From Desulfobulbaceae bacterium (lineage in GTDB: Bacteria > Desulfobacterota > Desulfobulbia > Desulfobulbales > Desulfocapsaceae), in contig QKIH01000023.1 in assembly GCA_003249645.1 (NCBI GenBank), forward strand, positions 1-60,774: a stretch of DNA of 60,774 nucleotides. The letters run 5' to 3'. Positions 28,490 to 38,233 of this stretch are shown here, piece by piece. The notes under the pieces are model-generated. The model made no database searches, was not told the DNA's origin, and worked only from the letters and a program-made list of their open reading frames with translations. Within the stretch, counting starts at the first letter, position 1, and each line of letters begins with the position of its first letter. Made by a program: the position numbers and the translations under genes.

Positions 28490-28957
28490 TTATTTATGAT
28501 ACTTTTCTCCGGCTTTAATGGTGTGAGCCCTGTACAACTGTTCGAGTAAAAAGAGCCGTATCATATCGTGGGTAAAGGTCATCTTCGAAAAAGAAAGCAT
28601 CATATCAGCACGGTTTCTCACTTCGTCACTCAAACCGTCAGGACCGCCGATAACAAAGCAAACCTTTCTGATATTCTGTATTTCCCACTGGCTGATGGTA
28701 TCAGCCAATTGCTCTGAGGTCAGCTGCTTGCCGCGGAAATCGAGAGCGACAAGGTATGCCCCTTCAGATATCTGGTCAAGGAGCAGTTTTCCTTCCTGCT
28801 GTTTCCTGGCCTCAATTGAAAGGCTGCTGTTCTTTTTTTCTTTTATGAGACGTATGGAATGTTTAGCGTAATGGGATAGTCTTTTATCATACTCGTTAAT
28901 CCCTTCGCTTAGGAAATTAACCTTTGTTTTTCCTAAAAATATTGTTTCGTATTCCAT
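28490..28957 (-). CDS. rlmH: 23S rRNA pseudouridine1915 N3-methyltransferase RlmH
   Basis: SPOUT-class methyltransferase that modifies pseudouridine 1915 of 23S rRNA in the assembled 70S ribosome. The 155-residue product has YLVALDFRGKQLTSEQLA, KVCFVIGGPDGLSDEVRNRAD (the knot with the GGPxG SAM loop) and the conserved C-terminal FTHDMIRLFLLEQLYRAHTIKAGEKYHK. Its ATG overlaps the stop of the upstream YkgJ-like gene by one base (TAATG), so translation is probably coupled. Confidence 0.96.
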   Translation of the reverse strand: MEYETIFLGKTKVNFLSEGINEYDKRLSHYAKHSIRLIKEKKNSSLSIEARKQQEGKLLLDQISEGAYLVALDFRGKQLTSEQLADTISQWEIQNIRKVCFVIGGPDGLSDEVRNRADMMLSFSKMTFTHDMIRLFLLEQLYRAHTIKAGEKYHK

Positions 28958-29379
28958 TACACTTCATTCAGTTTTTTAAGTCCCAAATCATCCCTTTCAA
29001 TGATATCCCTAAATATTCTACAGAACTCTCTATAACTCAAGTCCCGGTTAATTCCGGGGCAGGACTCTTTTATCGTCTCAAAATTGTTTTCATCCGCAAG
29101 AATCGATGGATGAAGAGGCCATTGCCGGCATTGCCACGGCCTGCCCGCATGCACACTGCAGCCGTTTTCATAAAAAATACAATGCCCATCAACCACTTTC
29201 ATCTGAACAACAGCACCTGTTCGCCGCCAGTAGCGCTCTTCTATCTGCTCAACAGGCAAACCGAGTGCTTCCACCATTCGCGTCCGGTCAACCTCATTTA
29301 GCGAGACCGTAGTTTCGCCATGGCAACAGAAACCACACATGGTACAGGCAAAAATTTGTTCAATATTGTCTTTACTCAT
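28957..29379 (-). CDS. YkgJ-family cysteine cluster protein
   Basis: A 140-residue protein of the zinc- or iron-chelating YkgJ/UPF0153 type. It opens with FACTMCGFCCHGETTVSL (CxxCGxCC) and ends the core with HCIFYENGCSVHAGRPWQCRQWPLHP, giving the eight-cysteine pattern of the family. The function is not known for most members; metal binding is predicted. It overlaps rlmH by one base and is the first gene of that pair. Confidence 0.85.
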   Translation of the reverse strand: MSKDNIEQIFACTMCGFCCHGETTVSLNEVDRTRMVEALGLPVEQIEERYWRRTGAVVQMKVVDGHCIFYENGCSVHAGRPWQCRQWPLHPSILADENNFETIKESCPGINRDLSYREFCRIFRDIIERDDLGLKKLNEV

Positions 29380-29556
29380 CGCGGAAAACCCCGTGTAACA
29401 AAAGTTAAATAACAGAAAGAGTATTACTTACCCTATCATCTGCTACTTTTCATTACCTTTCTGGATTTAATGGTTTTACGGGGTTTAATGAAAGGACAGA
29501 CAGCCGCCTTTAAAGTTCACTAGATATAAAACTGCCTAAAAGAGGATAACGGGACT

Positions 29557-30132
29557 CTATGCGAAACCTATCTCGTCACCGAAGGTGCAGATATCGATAC
29601 CGTACTGCATTGCTGCTGTTCGCCATTTATCTTCGTTTGCTATATCAAAGATAATATGATCATTACCGGGCACCATCAGCCAGCCGTCTTCAACAAGCTC
29701 ACTTTCAAGCTGCCCTGGCCCCCAACCTGTATACCCAAGCAGGAATAAGTATTTTTCAGGGCCTACACCATGAACGATATCTTCAAGAACCGTTGTCTGA
29801 CGGCTCAATGAAACGGTTGATGTGATATCCATCTGATGTTCGGTACGGTAATCGGAGGAATAAAGGATAAATGCCGATTCAAGCTCTACCGGTCCTCCAA
29901 TGTAAACGGGCGGAAGCTCAAATGCCGGAATATGCATATTGGCCCCTTTCAGAACATCTGCGAGGCTGAATAATTGATTTTGCTGATTGATGGCAAGACC
30001 CATAGCTCCCTGCTCGCTATGAGCACAAATAAAGATGACCTGCTCTTCAAACCGTGGATCCGGCATTTTCTGTGTAGACACTAAAAACGACCCGGTTAAC
30101 GAATCAATAACAGTTGTTTTTCGATTTCTCAT
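29557..30132 (-). CDS. YqgE/AlgH family protein
   Basis: Conserved bacterial protein of unknown biochemical role (UPF0301). The product from 30132 is about 191 residues: GSFLVSTQKMPDPRFEEQVIFICAHSEQGAMGLAIN, PPVYIGGPVELESAFILYSSDY and LFLLGYTGWGPGQLESELVEDGWLMVP are all family hallmarks. A longer frame reaches 30249, but those 39 residues are not conserved, and a GAGAGG site sits just before the ATG at 30132, so I chose that. It is divergent from glgB. Confidence 0.93.
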   Translation of the reverse strand: MRNRKTTVIDSLTGSFLVSTQKMPDPRFEEQVIFICAHSEQGAMGLAINQQNQLFSLADVLKGANMHIPAFELPPVYIGGPVELESAFILYSSDYRTEHQMDITSTVSLSRQTTVLEDIVHGVGPEKYLFLLGYTGWGPGQLESELVEDGWLMVPGNDHIIFDIANEDKWRTAAMQYGIDICTFGDEIGFA

Positions 30133-30366
30133 GCCGGTACCTCTCTGGTTCACATTCAATTTTTTCTCCCCTGTTGAAGTATTGTACCAAAGATATCTTT
30201 TCGAAGTCAAGACACGCAAAGCCAGACTCAGCAAAGGATTAAACGACACATTACTCCTTCAAATTAAACAGATTATCAGCCAATTAAACAATGACAAACT
30301 CCGTTTTTTTTCCTACAATTCATTTTTATTCTCACAATTTATTTCATTCTACTTTCGAGACCTGCC

Positions 30367-32568
30367 ATGAATGATGCAATAAACAGAATTGTCAGCGCCG
30401 ACCATCACGACCCCTTTTCTTTTCTTGGTGTTCATAAATCAGGCCAGGCTCAGCGAGAACTTGTTTTCCGAACCTTCCAGCCCCATGCAGCTGAAGTGAG
30501 TCTGCTCGTCTTCAATGAAACAGTTGCCATGGAAAAATGTCATCCGGAAGGCATTTTCCAATGTACGGTAAAAAACAGGATAAATGACGGCTTTATCAAT
30601 CCCTTCGATTACCGGTACAGAATCAACTTCCATGACGGAAACCAGATAACAATTAACGATCCTTACGGATTTTCCCCACAACTGGATGAAACTGACCGCT
30701 ATCTTTTCAACGCAGGGACCAATTACAGAATTTACGACAATCTCGGGTCACATTTACGTTGTATCAATAACATAGACGGGGTGCTGTTCCGTGTCTGGGC
30801 CCCTGCCGCCAGGGCCGTCTCGGTTATCGGCAATTTTAACGGATGGGACGGCCGTGTTCATCAGTTCAGAACCCTGGGCAGTTCAGGTATCTGGGAGCTG
30901 TTTATCCCTAACCTTAAAGAAGGTGAATACTATAAATATCACATCCGGACCCAGAGCGGCGATATCCTGATTAAATCCGATCCGTTTCAATTTTACGGAG
31001 AGTTGCGCCCTAACACGGCATCTGTTGTTCGCAACATTGACAGATACCAGTGGGCTGACGGAAACTGGCAGCAGAAAAAGGCTGTTACGCCCAGCTATGA
31101 CAAACCGATGGCAATATATGAGGTCCATGCAGGATCATGGCAGCGGGATCCTTCCAACAATGATCGTTTCCTCACTTTCCATGAGCTTGCCGACTATCTC
31201 ATCCCCTATGTGAAAGACCTCGGTTTCACCCATATTGAACTGATGCCAGTCATGGAACACCCACTTGACGAATCCTGGGGTTATCAGGTGACAGGAGCAT
31301 TCAGTCTGACAAGCAGATATGGTACCCCGGAGGATTTCAAATATTTTGTCGATCGCTGTCACCAGGCTGATATCGGGGTTATCCTCGACTGGGTTCCTGC
31401 ACATTTTCCAAAGGATTCCTACAGCTTGGCAAGATTCGACGGCACAGCCCTGTATGAACATGAAGACCCGCGCAAAGGTGCACATCCTGAATGGGGGACC
31501 TACATTTTTAACTACGGAAGGAATGAGGTTTCAAACTACCTCATTTCCAATGCACTGTTCTGGCTCGACAAGTATCACATAGACGGACTCAGGGTTGATG
31601 CCGTGGCTTCCATGCTCTACCTCGATTATTCCCGCAAAGACGGAGAATGGCTACCAAACCGCTATGGCGGCCGAGAAAACCTAGAAGCTATTGAATTTAT
31701 TAAACATCTTAATTCAATTATCTACGATCATTTCCCGAACACCTTGATGATTGCTGAAGAATCAACCAGTTTTTACGGCGTATCAAAGCCCGCTGATCAG
31801 GGCGGTCTCGGCTTTGGTTACAAGTGGAATATGGGGTGGATGAACGATATTTTAAGTTATTTCGCCAAAGATCCGATCTATCGACGCTATCATCACAACT
31901 CACTCACCTTTTCGATTATGTATGCCTTCTCGGAAAACTTCATCCTTCCGCTCAGCCACGATGAAGTTGTTCACGGAAAATGCTCTCTGATTGAAAAAAT
32001 GCCTGGGGATGAATGGCAGAAATTTGCCAATCTGCGCCTGTTATTTCTTGCGATGTGGATGCATCCGGGTAAAAAGCTGCTCTTTATGGGGGGAGAATTC
32101 GGCCAATGGTCCGAATGGTATTGTAAACGCAGCCTTGACTGGCACCTGGTCCAGGAAGGGAGTTATCACTATAAACTGAAGACCTTCGTCAAAACCCTTA
32201 ACCATATCTACGCAGACAATCAGTGTCTGTATGAACTCGATTTCAATTATGAAGGCTTCAAGTGGCTCGACCTTGAAGATCGCGACAATTCTATTATCTG
32301 TTTTGCCAGATACAGCAGAAACAGGCAGGATCACCTCGTCTGCATACTCAATTTTACTCCGCAGACATTCTCGCGATATACAGTGGCGCTGCCAACCGGA
32401 CGCCGCTACAAGCAACTTCTCTGTTCAGACGCAAAAGAGTTCGGCGGCAGTGATAAAAATGAAGAACGGATTATAGTACCTGTTAATAAACCATATGCTC
32501 AGGGGCTGTATCAGGCTGAAATTTCCGTAGCACCCCTGGCAGGAATAATATTACAACCAATAGATTAA
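30367..32568 (+). CDS. glgB: 1,4-alpha-glucan branching enzyme
   Basis: GH13 enzyme that forms alpha-1,6 branches in glycogen. The 733-residue product has the N1 domain (DPFSFLGVHK), a CBM48 domain (GVLFRVWAPAARAVSVIGNFNGWDG), and the catalytic barrel with VILDWVPAHFPKDSY, HIDGLRVDAVASMLYLDY (nucleophile Asp), LMIAEES (acid Glu) and LPLSHDEVVHGKCSL. LFMGGEFGQWSEW and the C-terminal beta domain follow. It is complete and of normal length. It heads a plus-strand run with a 64-residue gene and a DUF4126 gene. No other glycogen genes are in the window. Confidence 0.97.
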   Translation: MNDAINRIVSADHHDPFSFLGVHKSGQAQRELVFRTFQPHAAEVSLLVFNETVAMEKCHPEGIFQCTVKNRINDGFINPFDYRYRINFHDGNQITINDPYGFSPQLDETDRYLFNAGTNYRIYDNLGSHLRCINNIDGVLFRVWAPAARAVSVIGNFNGWDGRVHQFRTLGSSGIWELFIPNLKEGEYYKYHIRTQSGDILIKSDPFQFYGELRPNTASVVRNIDRYQWADGNWQQKKAVTPSYDKPMAIYEVHAGSWQRDPSNNDRFLTFHELADYLIPYVKDLGFTHIELMPVMEHPLDESWGYQVTGAFSLTSRYGTPEDFKYFVDRCHQADIGVILDWVPAHFPKDSYSLARFDGTALYEHEDPRKGAHPEWGTYIFNYGRNEVSNYLISNALFWLDKYHIDGLRVDAVASMLYLDYSRKDGEWLPNRYGGRENLEAIEFIKHLNSIIYDHFPNTLMIAEESTSFYGVSKPADQGGLGFGYKWNMGWMNDILSYFAKDPIYRRYHHNSLTFSIMYAFSENFILPLSHDEVVHGKCSLIEKMPGDEWQKFANLRLLFLAMWMHPGKKLLFMGGEFGQWSEWYCKRSLDWHLVQEGSYHYKLKTFVKTLNHIYADNQCLYELDFNYEGFKWLDLEDRDNSIICFARYSRNRQDHLVCILNFTPQTFSRYTVALPTGRRYKQLLCSDAKEFGGSDKNEERIIVPVNKPYAQGLYQAEISVAPLAGIILQPID

Positions 32569-32577
32569 AAGGAACAC

Positions 32578-32772
32578 ATGTCCAATCAGCATCCAACCCA
32601 GGCTCCCGGCGACAAACTGAAGAATGCCATAACGGCCTTCAGTGAACTCGTCCTGAAGCATCCTGATAAAAAAAGAACCACCCTTCTCAATCAGGTCGAA
32701 ATCAAGTTTGATCTTTCACCCCGAGAATGTCAGTTTCTGCACGATCATTTTTCAAATTCAGATAAGTGCTGA
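32578..32772 (+). CDS. small hypothetical protein (64 residues)
   Basis: Begins 9 bp after the glgB stop with an AAAGGA site, so it is very likely translated as part of that operon. The protein is soluble and charged. A central helix (DKLKNAITAFSELVLKHP) is followed by a segment that could fold as a short helix-turn-helix (LNQVEIKFDLSPRECQFLHDHF). No family was recognised. Confidence 0.65.
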   Translation: MSNQHPTQAPGDKLKNAITAFSELVLKHPDKKRTTLLNQVEIKFDLSPRECQFLHDHFSNSDKC

Positions 32773-32794
32773 ACCTTTTTAGAAAAGGAGTCAT

Positions 32795-33460
32795 ATGGAT
32801 CCATATCAAGGTATTATAGCAACCATAGCATTGACAATGGGGGCAGCATGGGCAAGCGGCATCAATCTCTATGCCACTATCGCCATGCTGGGATTTCTCG
32901 GTATTACCGGCAACATTACCCTGCCTGAACAGCTGCATGTCCTGCAGGATCCGCTGGTAATCGGTGCAGCGGTTCTTATGTATTTGGTGGAATTTTTTGC
33001 AGACAAAACACCCGGCATTGATACGGGATGGGATACCATCCATTCATTTATCCGGATACCGGCAGGAGCACTGCTGGCAGCCGGTGCGGTTGGAGATGTC
33101 ACTCCGGCACTCTCTGTAACAGCCGGGATTCTCGGCGGTGCAGTAGCAGGAACCACCCACGCCATTAAAGCGGGATCAAGGGTGCTGATCAACACCTCCC
33201 CTGAACCATTCTCGAACTGGACGGCCTCGGTTGCGGAAGACCTCGCTGTATTCGGTGGACTATGGGCAACATTACACTATCCGGTCTACTTCCTTATCTT
33301 CCTTATACTTTTTCTTCTTTTTGCAGTCTGGGTGATCCCGAAATTGTGGCGAGGGATTAAAGCATTGTTCAGAAAGATTCTTCAGGTATTCAAAAACCCG
33401 CCGCCGCCGGATAAAAAAGGCCCGCCGCCACCTGAAACAATCAAGGAAATTACCGGCTAA
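32795..33460 (+). CDS. DUF4126 membrane protein
   Basis: A 221-residue inner-membrane protein. The family pattern is clear: GAAWASGINLYATIAMLGFLG, then MYLVEFFADKTPGIDTGWDTIHSFIRIPAGALLA, then VTAGILGGAVAGTTHAIKAGSR. About five membrane segments are followed by a Pro-Lys-rich cytoplasmic tail (NPPPPDKKGPPPPE). The function is unknown. It has a strong AAGGAG site and follows the 64-residue gene by 22 bp. Its stop codon overlaps the stop of the convergent kinase gene. Confidence 0.85.
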   Translation: MDPYQGIIATIALTMGAAWASGINLYATIAMLGFLGITGNITLPEQLHVLQDPLVIGAAVLMYLVEFFADKTPGIDTGWDTIHSFIRIPAGALLAAGAVGDVTPALSVTAGILGGAVAGTTHAIKAGSRVLINTSPEPFSNWTASVAEDLAVFGGLWATLHYPVYFLIFLILFLLFAVWVIPKLWRGIKALFRKILQVFKNPPPPDKKGPPPPETIKEITG

Positions 33461-35253
33461 CTCAAAACCGGAAGACGAAGATAAACGGTGGTGCCCTGAT
33501 TTTCACAACTGCTGACACTCAGGGTTCCGCCATGTTCTTCAACTATTTTCACACTTATTGCAAGCCCCAAGCCGGTACCATCATTTTTTGTTGTAAAATA
33601 AGGGTCAAACACCTTGTCGATGATATCAGCTGGTATTCCGCCACCGCTGTCTTCGACTGAACAGACAGCCATCCCCTGCTCTTCATACATCGAGATTGCA
33701 ATATCGCCGTTTTCATTTATCGCCTGAATAGCATTGAGAAACAAATTGAGAAAAACCTGTTTCATCTTATCTTTATCGGCAAGCACGACGAAATGGTCTT
33801 TAATATCAGTTTTAACACGTATTTTTCTGCTGCTGAAATCTGTCTCAAAAATTTCCAGAGCTTCATAAACAAGTTCGTCAAACACATATTTCTTTAAATC
33901 AAGATTTTCCGGTCTGGCAAACTCGAGAAGCTCCCTGATACTTCTGTCGAGTCGGTCAACTTCCTTTATCATAAGATTGACAGAGGTCATGCCACGCTCG
34001 TCATTTTCAAGTTTTTTCCCTGTCAACACTGCAAGTCCTTTGATTGAGCTCAACGGATTTCTCAGTTCATGAGCTACTCCCGCGGCCACTTTACCAAGAG
34101 CAGCAAAACGTTCATGCTTGCGTAAATCTTTTTCCAACTCACGCATTTCACTTACATCCTGTACAAGCAGCAGCCTTCCTTTTGCGGCATCGGCTTCATC
34201 AAGAATCAACAAACTGTAAACATAATATATCTTGGTCTCATTCTGGCCTGAGTCGAAATGGTATTCAAATTCATGTGTCTTGCCGCCGTTGCTGCTTTTA
34301 CTTGTAATACTGGTAATGAGATCCGCCGGGAGTATCTGATCGATTTTTTTATTCAGTACATCTGTGGCCAATATGCCAAAAAGCCTCTCCGCTGCCGGGT
34401 TGATTACCTGCAGTGTATTGAATTCATCTGCCGCTAAGATTCCCACAGGCAGCGAGCCAACCAGCAGGTTGCGAAATGTTTCCAGACTTTTTAGCTGGGA
34501 TTGGGAACCTTTTAATCGCTGCAGCGTATTAATAGACAGCCATCCGCCGATTCCAACAAGAAGCAGGACAAGAGAAAGCGCCCCTATTTGAATGAGCTGC
34601 CGCCTGACAACCTGTTCGTAAGGAGACGCATCAAGCTCAATGAGAAGAACCGTCTCATCATGCATCATGCTGGAAAGATTTTCCCTGAAGAGATCAAACT
34701 CTCTTCGCATTCCTTTGCGGCCGTGAAAGTCAGGACCTATAGGCGCCGGATCCAGTTCTTTCGAAGGCGGATGAAAAGGCCGCAGCTGAATGTATTGGAA
34801 GACCTTTTTCTTGTCATCATTATTATCGACAAGCCGTTCAAGATGTTCTCCCTCTTCAGCATCATGCAGCTGGTTGAAAAAAGCCAGCATCTCAGGATTA
34901 AGCTTTTGTCCAATCCTGGTTTCTACGGTTGAAGCAATGATTTTTCCATCACTTGAAACGACATGAATATAATTAATTCCAGGGTGATCAAGGGCCTGGT
35001 CAAGACTTGTCTGCATATCCTGAACGATATTTTCATCATCGAACCGGTGCATACGCATATTTCTTATGACTGCTGAGCGTGTCGAGCTGAATATAAACCT
35101 GGTGATTGTTTCACCCTGCCGAACCAGACTGTCGAACATCAGCACCTTTTCCCGCCTGTAATTATTAAAGGCAAAGACAGAGATAATCAGTGTCAGCAGA
35201 ATACAAGCGGCACCAAATACCAGAGGAGAAATATGTTCAAACCGTTTATTCAA
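33457..35253 (-). CDS. membrane sensor histidine kinase with PAS domain
   Basis: A 598-residue kinase. It has a membrane helix at about 10-30, a roughly 190-residue periplasmic sensor with the pattern LDHPGINYIHVVSSDGKIIAST (sCache/dCache-like), a second helix at about 220-242, a PAS domain (about 262-375), HisKA with the H-box AGVAHELRNPLSSIKGL, and an ATPase with FLNAIQAINENG, EDSGGGIP and GTGLGLAISVKIVEEHGG. This architecture resembles ZraS/NtrB-type kinases that partner with sigma-54 activators. The start is TTG at 35253. It lies 13 bp downstream of a DUF6909-like gene, and a lone receiver gene is divergent from that pair. Confidence 0.92.
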   Translation of the reverse strand: MNKRFEHISPLVFGAACILLTLIISVFAFNNYRREKVLMFDSLVRQGETITRFIFSSTRSAVIRNMRMHRFDDENIVQDMQTSLDQALDHPGINYIHVVSSDGKIIASTVETRIGQKLNPEMLAFFNQLHDAEEGEHLERLVDNNDDKKKVFQYIQLRPFHPPSKELDPAPIGPDFHGRKGMRREFDLFRENLSSMMHDETVLLIELDASPYEQVVRRQLIQIGALSLVLLLVGIGGWLSINTLQRLKGSQSQLKSLETFRNLLVGSLPVGILAADEFNTLQVINPAAERLFGILATDVLNKKIDQILPADLITSITSKSSNGGKTHEFEYHFDSGQNETKIYYVYSLLILDEADAAKGRLLLVQDVSEMRELEKDLRKHERFAALGKVAAGVAHELRNPLSSIKGLAVLTGKKLENDERGMTSVNLMIKEVDRLDRSIRELLEFARPENLDLKKYVFDELVYEALEIFETDFSSRKIRVKTDIKDHFVVLADKDKMKQVFLNLFLNAIQAINENGDIAISMYEEQGMAVCSVEDSGGGIPADIIDKVFDPYFTTKNDGTGLGLAISVKIVEEHGGTLSVSSCENQGTTVYLRLPVLS

Positions 35254-35266
35254 AACAGACTGTCTC

Positions 35267-36952
35267 TTAAGTGTAATTAAAGATCTTACGTAAAATAACC
35301 TTCGTTATCTTGTAGGTCGGTACTATCCCTTCCGGCCCCATCGGACCCGATGCAAGCGTTTCGCCGCTGTTCAAAGGATTATCAGATGCATAATAGGCAT
35401 AGCGTGTTTTTACATAGGGCGGGATATGCCCCTGTATTATTGCCGCACTGATTGCACGCTGATAATGTCCGCCTTCCATTTCAAGTCCGACAGCACGCCA
35501 ACTGGAATGATAAAACCGTTTCAGTACGGCTCTGTTTTGCAATGATGTCCCCAGTACCGTAACAATCGGACCGGTATAACATTTCACATCACCGTTAAAG
35601 TCAGCCTCTTTCAGATCATTTTTCACGATATAGTTATTCGCCGTACCCTCCATTACATGGGCATTGGCCAACATTATATCACCTTTTTTACCGGGAAGTA
35701 TACCGGCTTTACCCATGACCGAGATCGATTGAATATCAAGAGCTACCTCGAAGCCGTTTATGTAATAGGGACAAAGCAGTTCATCCATTAATTCAAACGC
35801 CTGAGCCCCGAAGGCATAATCCATCACAAGCAGCACCGGACGTTCTTTCTTGATATATTGCTCGTCAATCTCACATTTTTTATGGAATTTTCCAGGTTCT
35901 AACTTTACTGTATCAATTATCTGTACATCGATATTGGAGCCTGACTTATCAGAATAAAAATAACAGCCATGCTCCTGGGCATAGGCATCTATCACCGCTG
36001 TCTGCCCTCTGTTTTCGGCTACCATGTCATAGATATTTTCTGCGACCGGCAGATTCGCTCCACTCAGTGCTGCGGCACCATAGAGTACATTTTTGACCGA
36101 ATGCATATTGGCGCTGATAATATGAAACGATCTGGCATATAAACCGCTTTGCACAAGATATTCTTTAATCGAAGATGCCCAAAGCGACGCATAACGATGA
36201 TGGCCGATCATCTCCTGCAGCGATGGGGTAAAATGCATTATAAGATCTTCACCGTTGTTTTCAGCTGCCTCTATCATTCTGCGGCCGATGTTGTAAATGA
36301 TACAGAACAGTCCGCTGTTGGCGCCCTTTTCTATTTTGTTTTTTTCCAGATATTCATAGGAGTCTCTCGTTTCACGATAGGTTCTGCCCAGGATATTGGA
36401 AAGGTTCCACAAGGCTTTATCAAGATTCTGGCCTGAAAGATCTTCCTCATCCTTCACACTTTTTTCCAGCGACTTCCATTCATCTGTAATACCCTCTTCA
36501 CGAGAGTAGATTTTGCTCAATATTTTTTTAGACTCGATAACGAGAAATGTAATATGAGTAAGTATATCATATATTTCTGACTCACCCCGGGTAATCACGA
36601 AACAAAGTTCATTTTCAGCAATGGCGTACGAAACCCTTCTCCTTTTCAGGGGAACAATCGCTTCAAAAGAGGTGTCATGAAAATCTTCCTGGGCTGTCAT
36701 TGTCAGCTTATGGCAGCTCTCTATGCCGCGGGGCATTCGATCGATTACGTATTCAAGCCCTTTCAGTTCAACAACCCGTGAATCACCCATAGATCCGTAA
36801 ATTTCAGGTTCGATCTGCATAAGTGCTTCGATAAGTTTTTCTCCTGTCATCCCCGACGGGCGATAATAGCCTCGCAGCATAACGGAATCAGAAAGCGTTT
36901 TAAACTTACGGATAGCAGTCCTTGCTCTATGTGATTTCGACAGTGTTTCCAT
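35267..36952 (-). CDS. conserved hypothetical protein, DUF6909-like, with nucleoside-phosphorylase-like C-terminus
   Basis: A 561-residue soluble protein of a family I recall as DUF6909. The N-terminal half is helical, with LPxxxER-like patches absent. The C-terminal half contains PIVTVLGTSLQNRAVLKRFY and, about 25 residues on, WRAVGLEMEGGHYQRAISAA, which resembles the D/G-x-EMEgaa motif of purine nucleoside phosphorylases and MTA/SAH nucleosidases. Also present is ERPVLLVMDYAFGAQAFELMDELL. The similarity is motif-level only. It is encoded 13 bp upstream of a membrane kinase in the same operon, suggesting a signalling or metabolic input to that kinase. Confidence 0.65.
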   Translation of the reverse strand: METLSKSHRARTAIRKFKTLSDSVMLRGYYRPSGMTGEKLIEALMQIEPEIYGSMGDSRVVELKGLEYVIDRMPRGIESCHKLTMTAQEDFHDTSFEAIVPLKRRRVSYAIAENELCFVITRGESEIYDILTHITFLVIESKKILSKIYSREEGITDEWKSLEKSVKDEEDLSGQNLDKALWNLSNILGRTYRETRDSYEYLEKNKIEKGANSGLFCIIYNIGRRMIEAAENNGEDLIMHFTPSLQEMIGHHRYASLWASSIKEYLVQSGLYARSFHIISANMHSVKNVLYGAAALSGANLPVAENIYDMVAENRGQTAVIDAYAQEHGCYFYSDKSGSNIDVQIIDTVKLEPGKFHKKCEIDEQYIKKERPVLLVMDYAFGAQAFELMDELLCPYYINGFEVALDIQSISVMGKAGILPGKKGDIMLANAHVMEGTANNYIVKNDLKEADFNGDVKCYTGPIVTVLGTSLQNRAVLKRFYHSSWRAVGLEMEGGHYQRAISAAIIQGHIPPYVKTRYAYYASDNPLNSGETLASGPMGPEGIVPTYKITKVILRKIFNYT

Positions 36953-37205
36953 GTGTTACCAATATATATTAAAGTTTATTCACAATATTATTCAGCTGTA
37001 TTTTCAAACCTGCACCCTATCACCAATAACTAATACTAATAACAGTTTTTTTGCAATTCCTTTCACTTATACCACTAATATCTACGTCATTCAGACACAG
37101 CTGGTGCGCTTCTTCAGCCCCCTCTCACTTTCATCTTGATATTGCGCCGCTTTTGTATATATATTTTTCATATACACGTTTTATCATTTTCAAAGGAAGA
37201 TTATA

Positions 37206-37595
37206 ATGGAAACCTATCCCAGCATACTTATCGTCGATGACGAGCCGGCACTGCTCTTCAGCCTTTCCGCATTTTTTGAAGATGAAAATTTTAAAGTCTT
37301 CAGGGCCGATTCAGGAGAGAGCGCACTGGAGTTGCTGACCAAAAATAGTATTGATATTGCTATCCTTGACATGCGCTTACCGGTAATGAGTGGAAATGAA
37401 GTTATAGAAGAAGCCTGCAGGAGAAATACCCAGTCAAGGTTTCTTATTCATACCGGTTCACTCGAGTACACCCTGCCGATTTCTTTGCGTCAGCATGGAA
37501 TTACGGAAGAGCACGTCATCATAAAACCAGTCTACGATCTGACAACCTTATTGAACACGGTAAATTCTTTGTTGCAGGAAAAAACTGTGGAATAA
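37206..37595 (+). CDS. single-domain response regulator
   Basis: A 129-residue receiver domain with no output domain. It has ILIVDDEPALL (acidic pair), DIAILDMRLPVMSG (phospho-Asp), the LIHTGS switch Thr/Ser and the conserved Lys in VIIKPVYDL. A good AAGGAAG site precedes the ATG. It is divergent from the DUF6909-kinase operon, so that kinase is a candidate partner, but this is only context. Confidence 0.92.
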   Translation: METYPSILIVDDEPALLFSLSAFFEDENFKVFRADSGESALELLTKNSIDIAILDMRLPVMSGNEVIEEACRRNTQSRFLIHTGSLEYTLPISLRQHGITEEHVIIKPVYDLTTLLNTVNSLLQEKTVE

Positions 37596-37622
37596 AGCAA
37601 AATTCCAGTTTGCAGACATAGA

Positions 37623-38210
37623 TTAAGATGAAAGACCGCAGAATCTGTCAAGCGCGGCCATAAGATCATCCCTGCCTTTGCCTGTTTTTGCTGAAAAAAT
37701 AATTCTATCGCTGGCATTGATAGTATGTCCGGCATCCAGCGCATTTGCATGTTTCTGAATTTCATTGCCAGACAACTTGTCTGCTTTGGTATAGACGGTT
37801 AGAAATGGGATATTGTTCAATTTGAGCCAGCTGATAAGTTGAGTATCCTGCTGTTTCGGAGGGTGTCTCAGATCGCAGATCACTACTACACACCTGAGAG
37901 TTTTTCTGGCTTCAAGATAGCCTGTTATCAGTTTCTGCCAGGCATCCTGCATCGCCTTCGGTACTTTGGCAAATCCATATCCCGGCAGATCGACGAAATA
38001 GACCTCTTTAGCTTCAAAGAAGTTCAACCCTTGCGTTTTGCCCGGCCTGGCACTCACTTTGACTAGCGCTTTACGGCCGAGCAATTTGTTTATCAGGCTG
38101 GATTTGCCGACATTGGATCGACCGGCAAAAGCAACTTCCGGCAGATTTTCCTCCGGAAGCTGCTTTAAGCTGTGAACAGAAATGATGAAGTTAACTGTAC
38201 TAAGATCCAT
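37623..38210 (-). CDS. engB: ribosome biogenesis GTPase EngB/YihA
   Basis: GTPase needed for large-subunit assembly. The 195-residue product has the G1 loop FAGRSNVGKSSLINKLLG, the G2 Thr region PGKTQGLNFF, the G3 DLPGYGFA, the G4 TKADK and the G5 SAKTG. Length is normal. The ATG at 38210 begins MDLSTVNFIISVHSLKQLPE, typical of the family. It lies 23 bp after hisG on the same strand and may be in the hisI-hisG-engB transcript. Confidence 0.95.
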   Translation of the reverse strand: MDLSTVNFIISVHSLKQLPEENLPEVAFAGRSNVGKSSLINKLLGRKALVKVSARPGKTQGLNFFEAKEVYFVDLPGYGFAKVPKAMQDAWQKLITGYLEARKTLRCVVVICDLRHPPKQQDTQLISWLKLNNIPFLTVYTKADKLSGNEIQKHANALDAGHTINASDRIIFSAKTGKGRDDLMAALDRFCGLSS

Positions 38211-38233
38211 ATGCAGTTGTGCCCTTACCCGGC

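Noticed and set aside
33457..33460. Overlapping stop codons of the DUF4126 and kinase genes
   Set aside because: Convergent genes sharing a few bases are common in compact genomes; not evidence of anything special.
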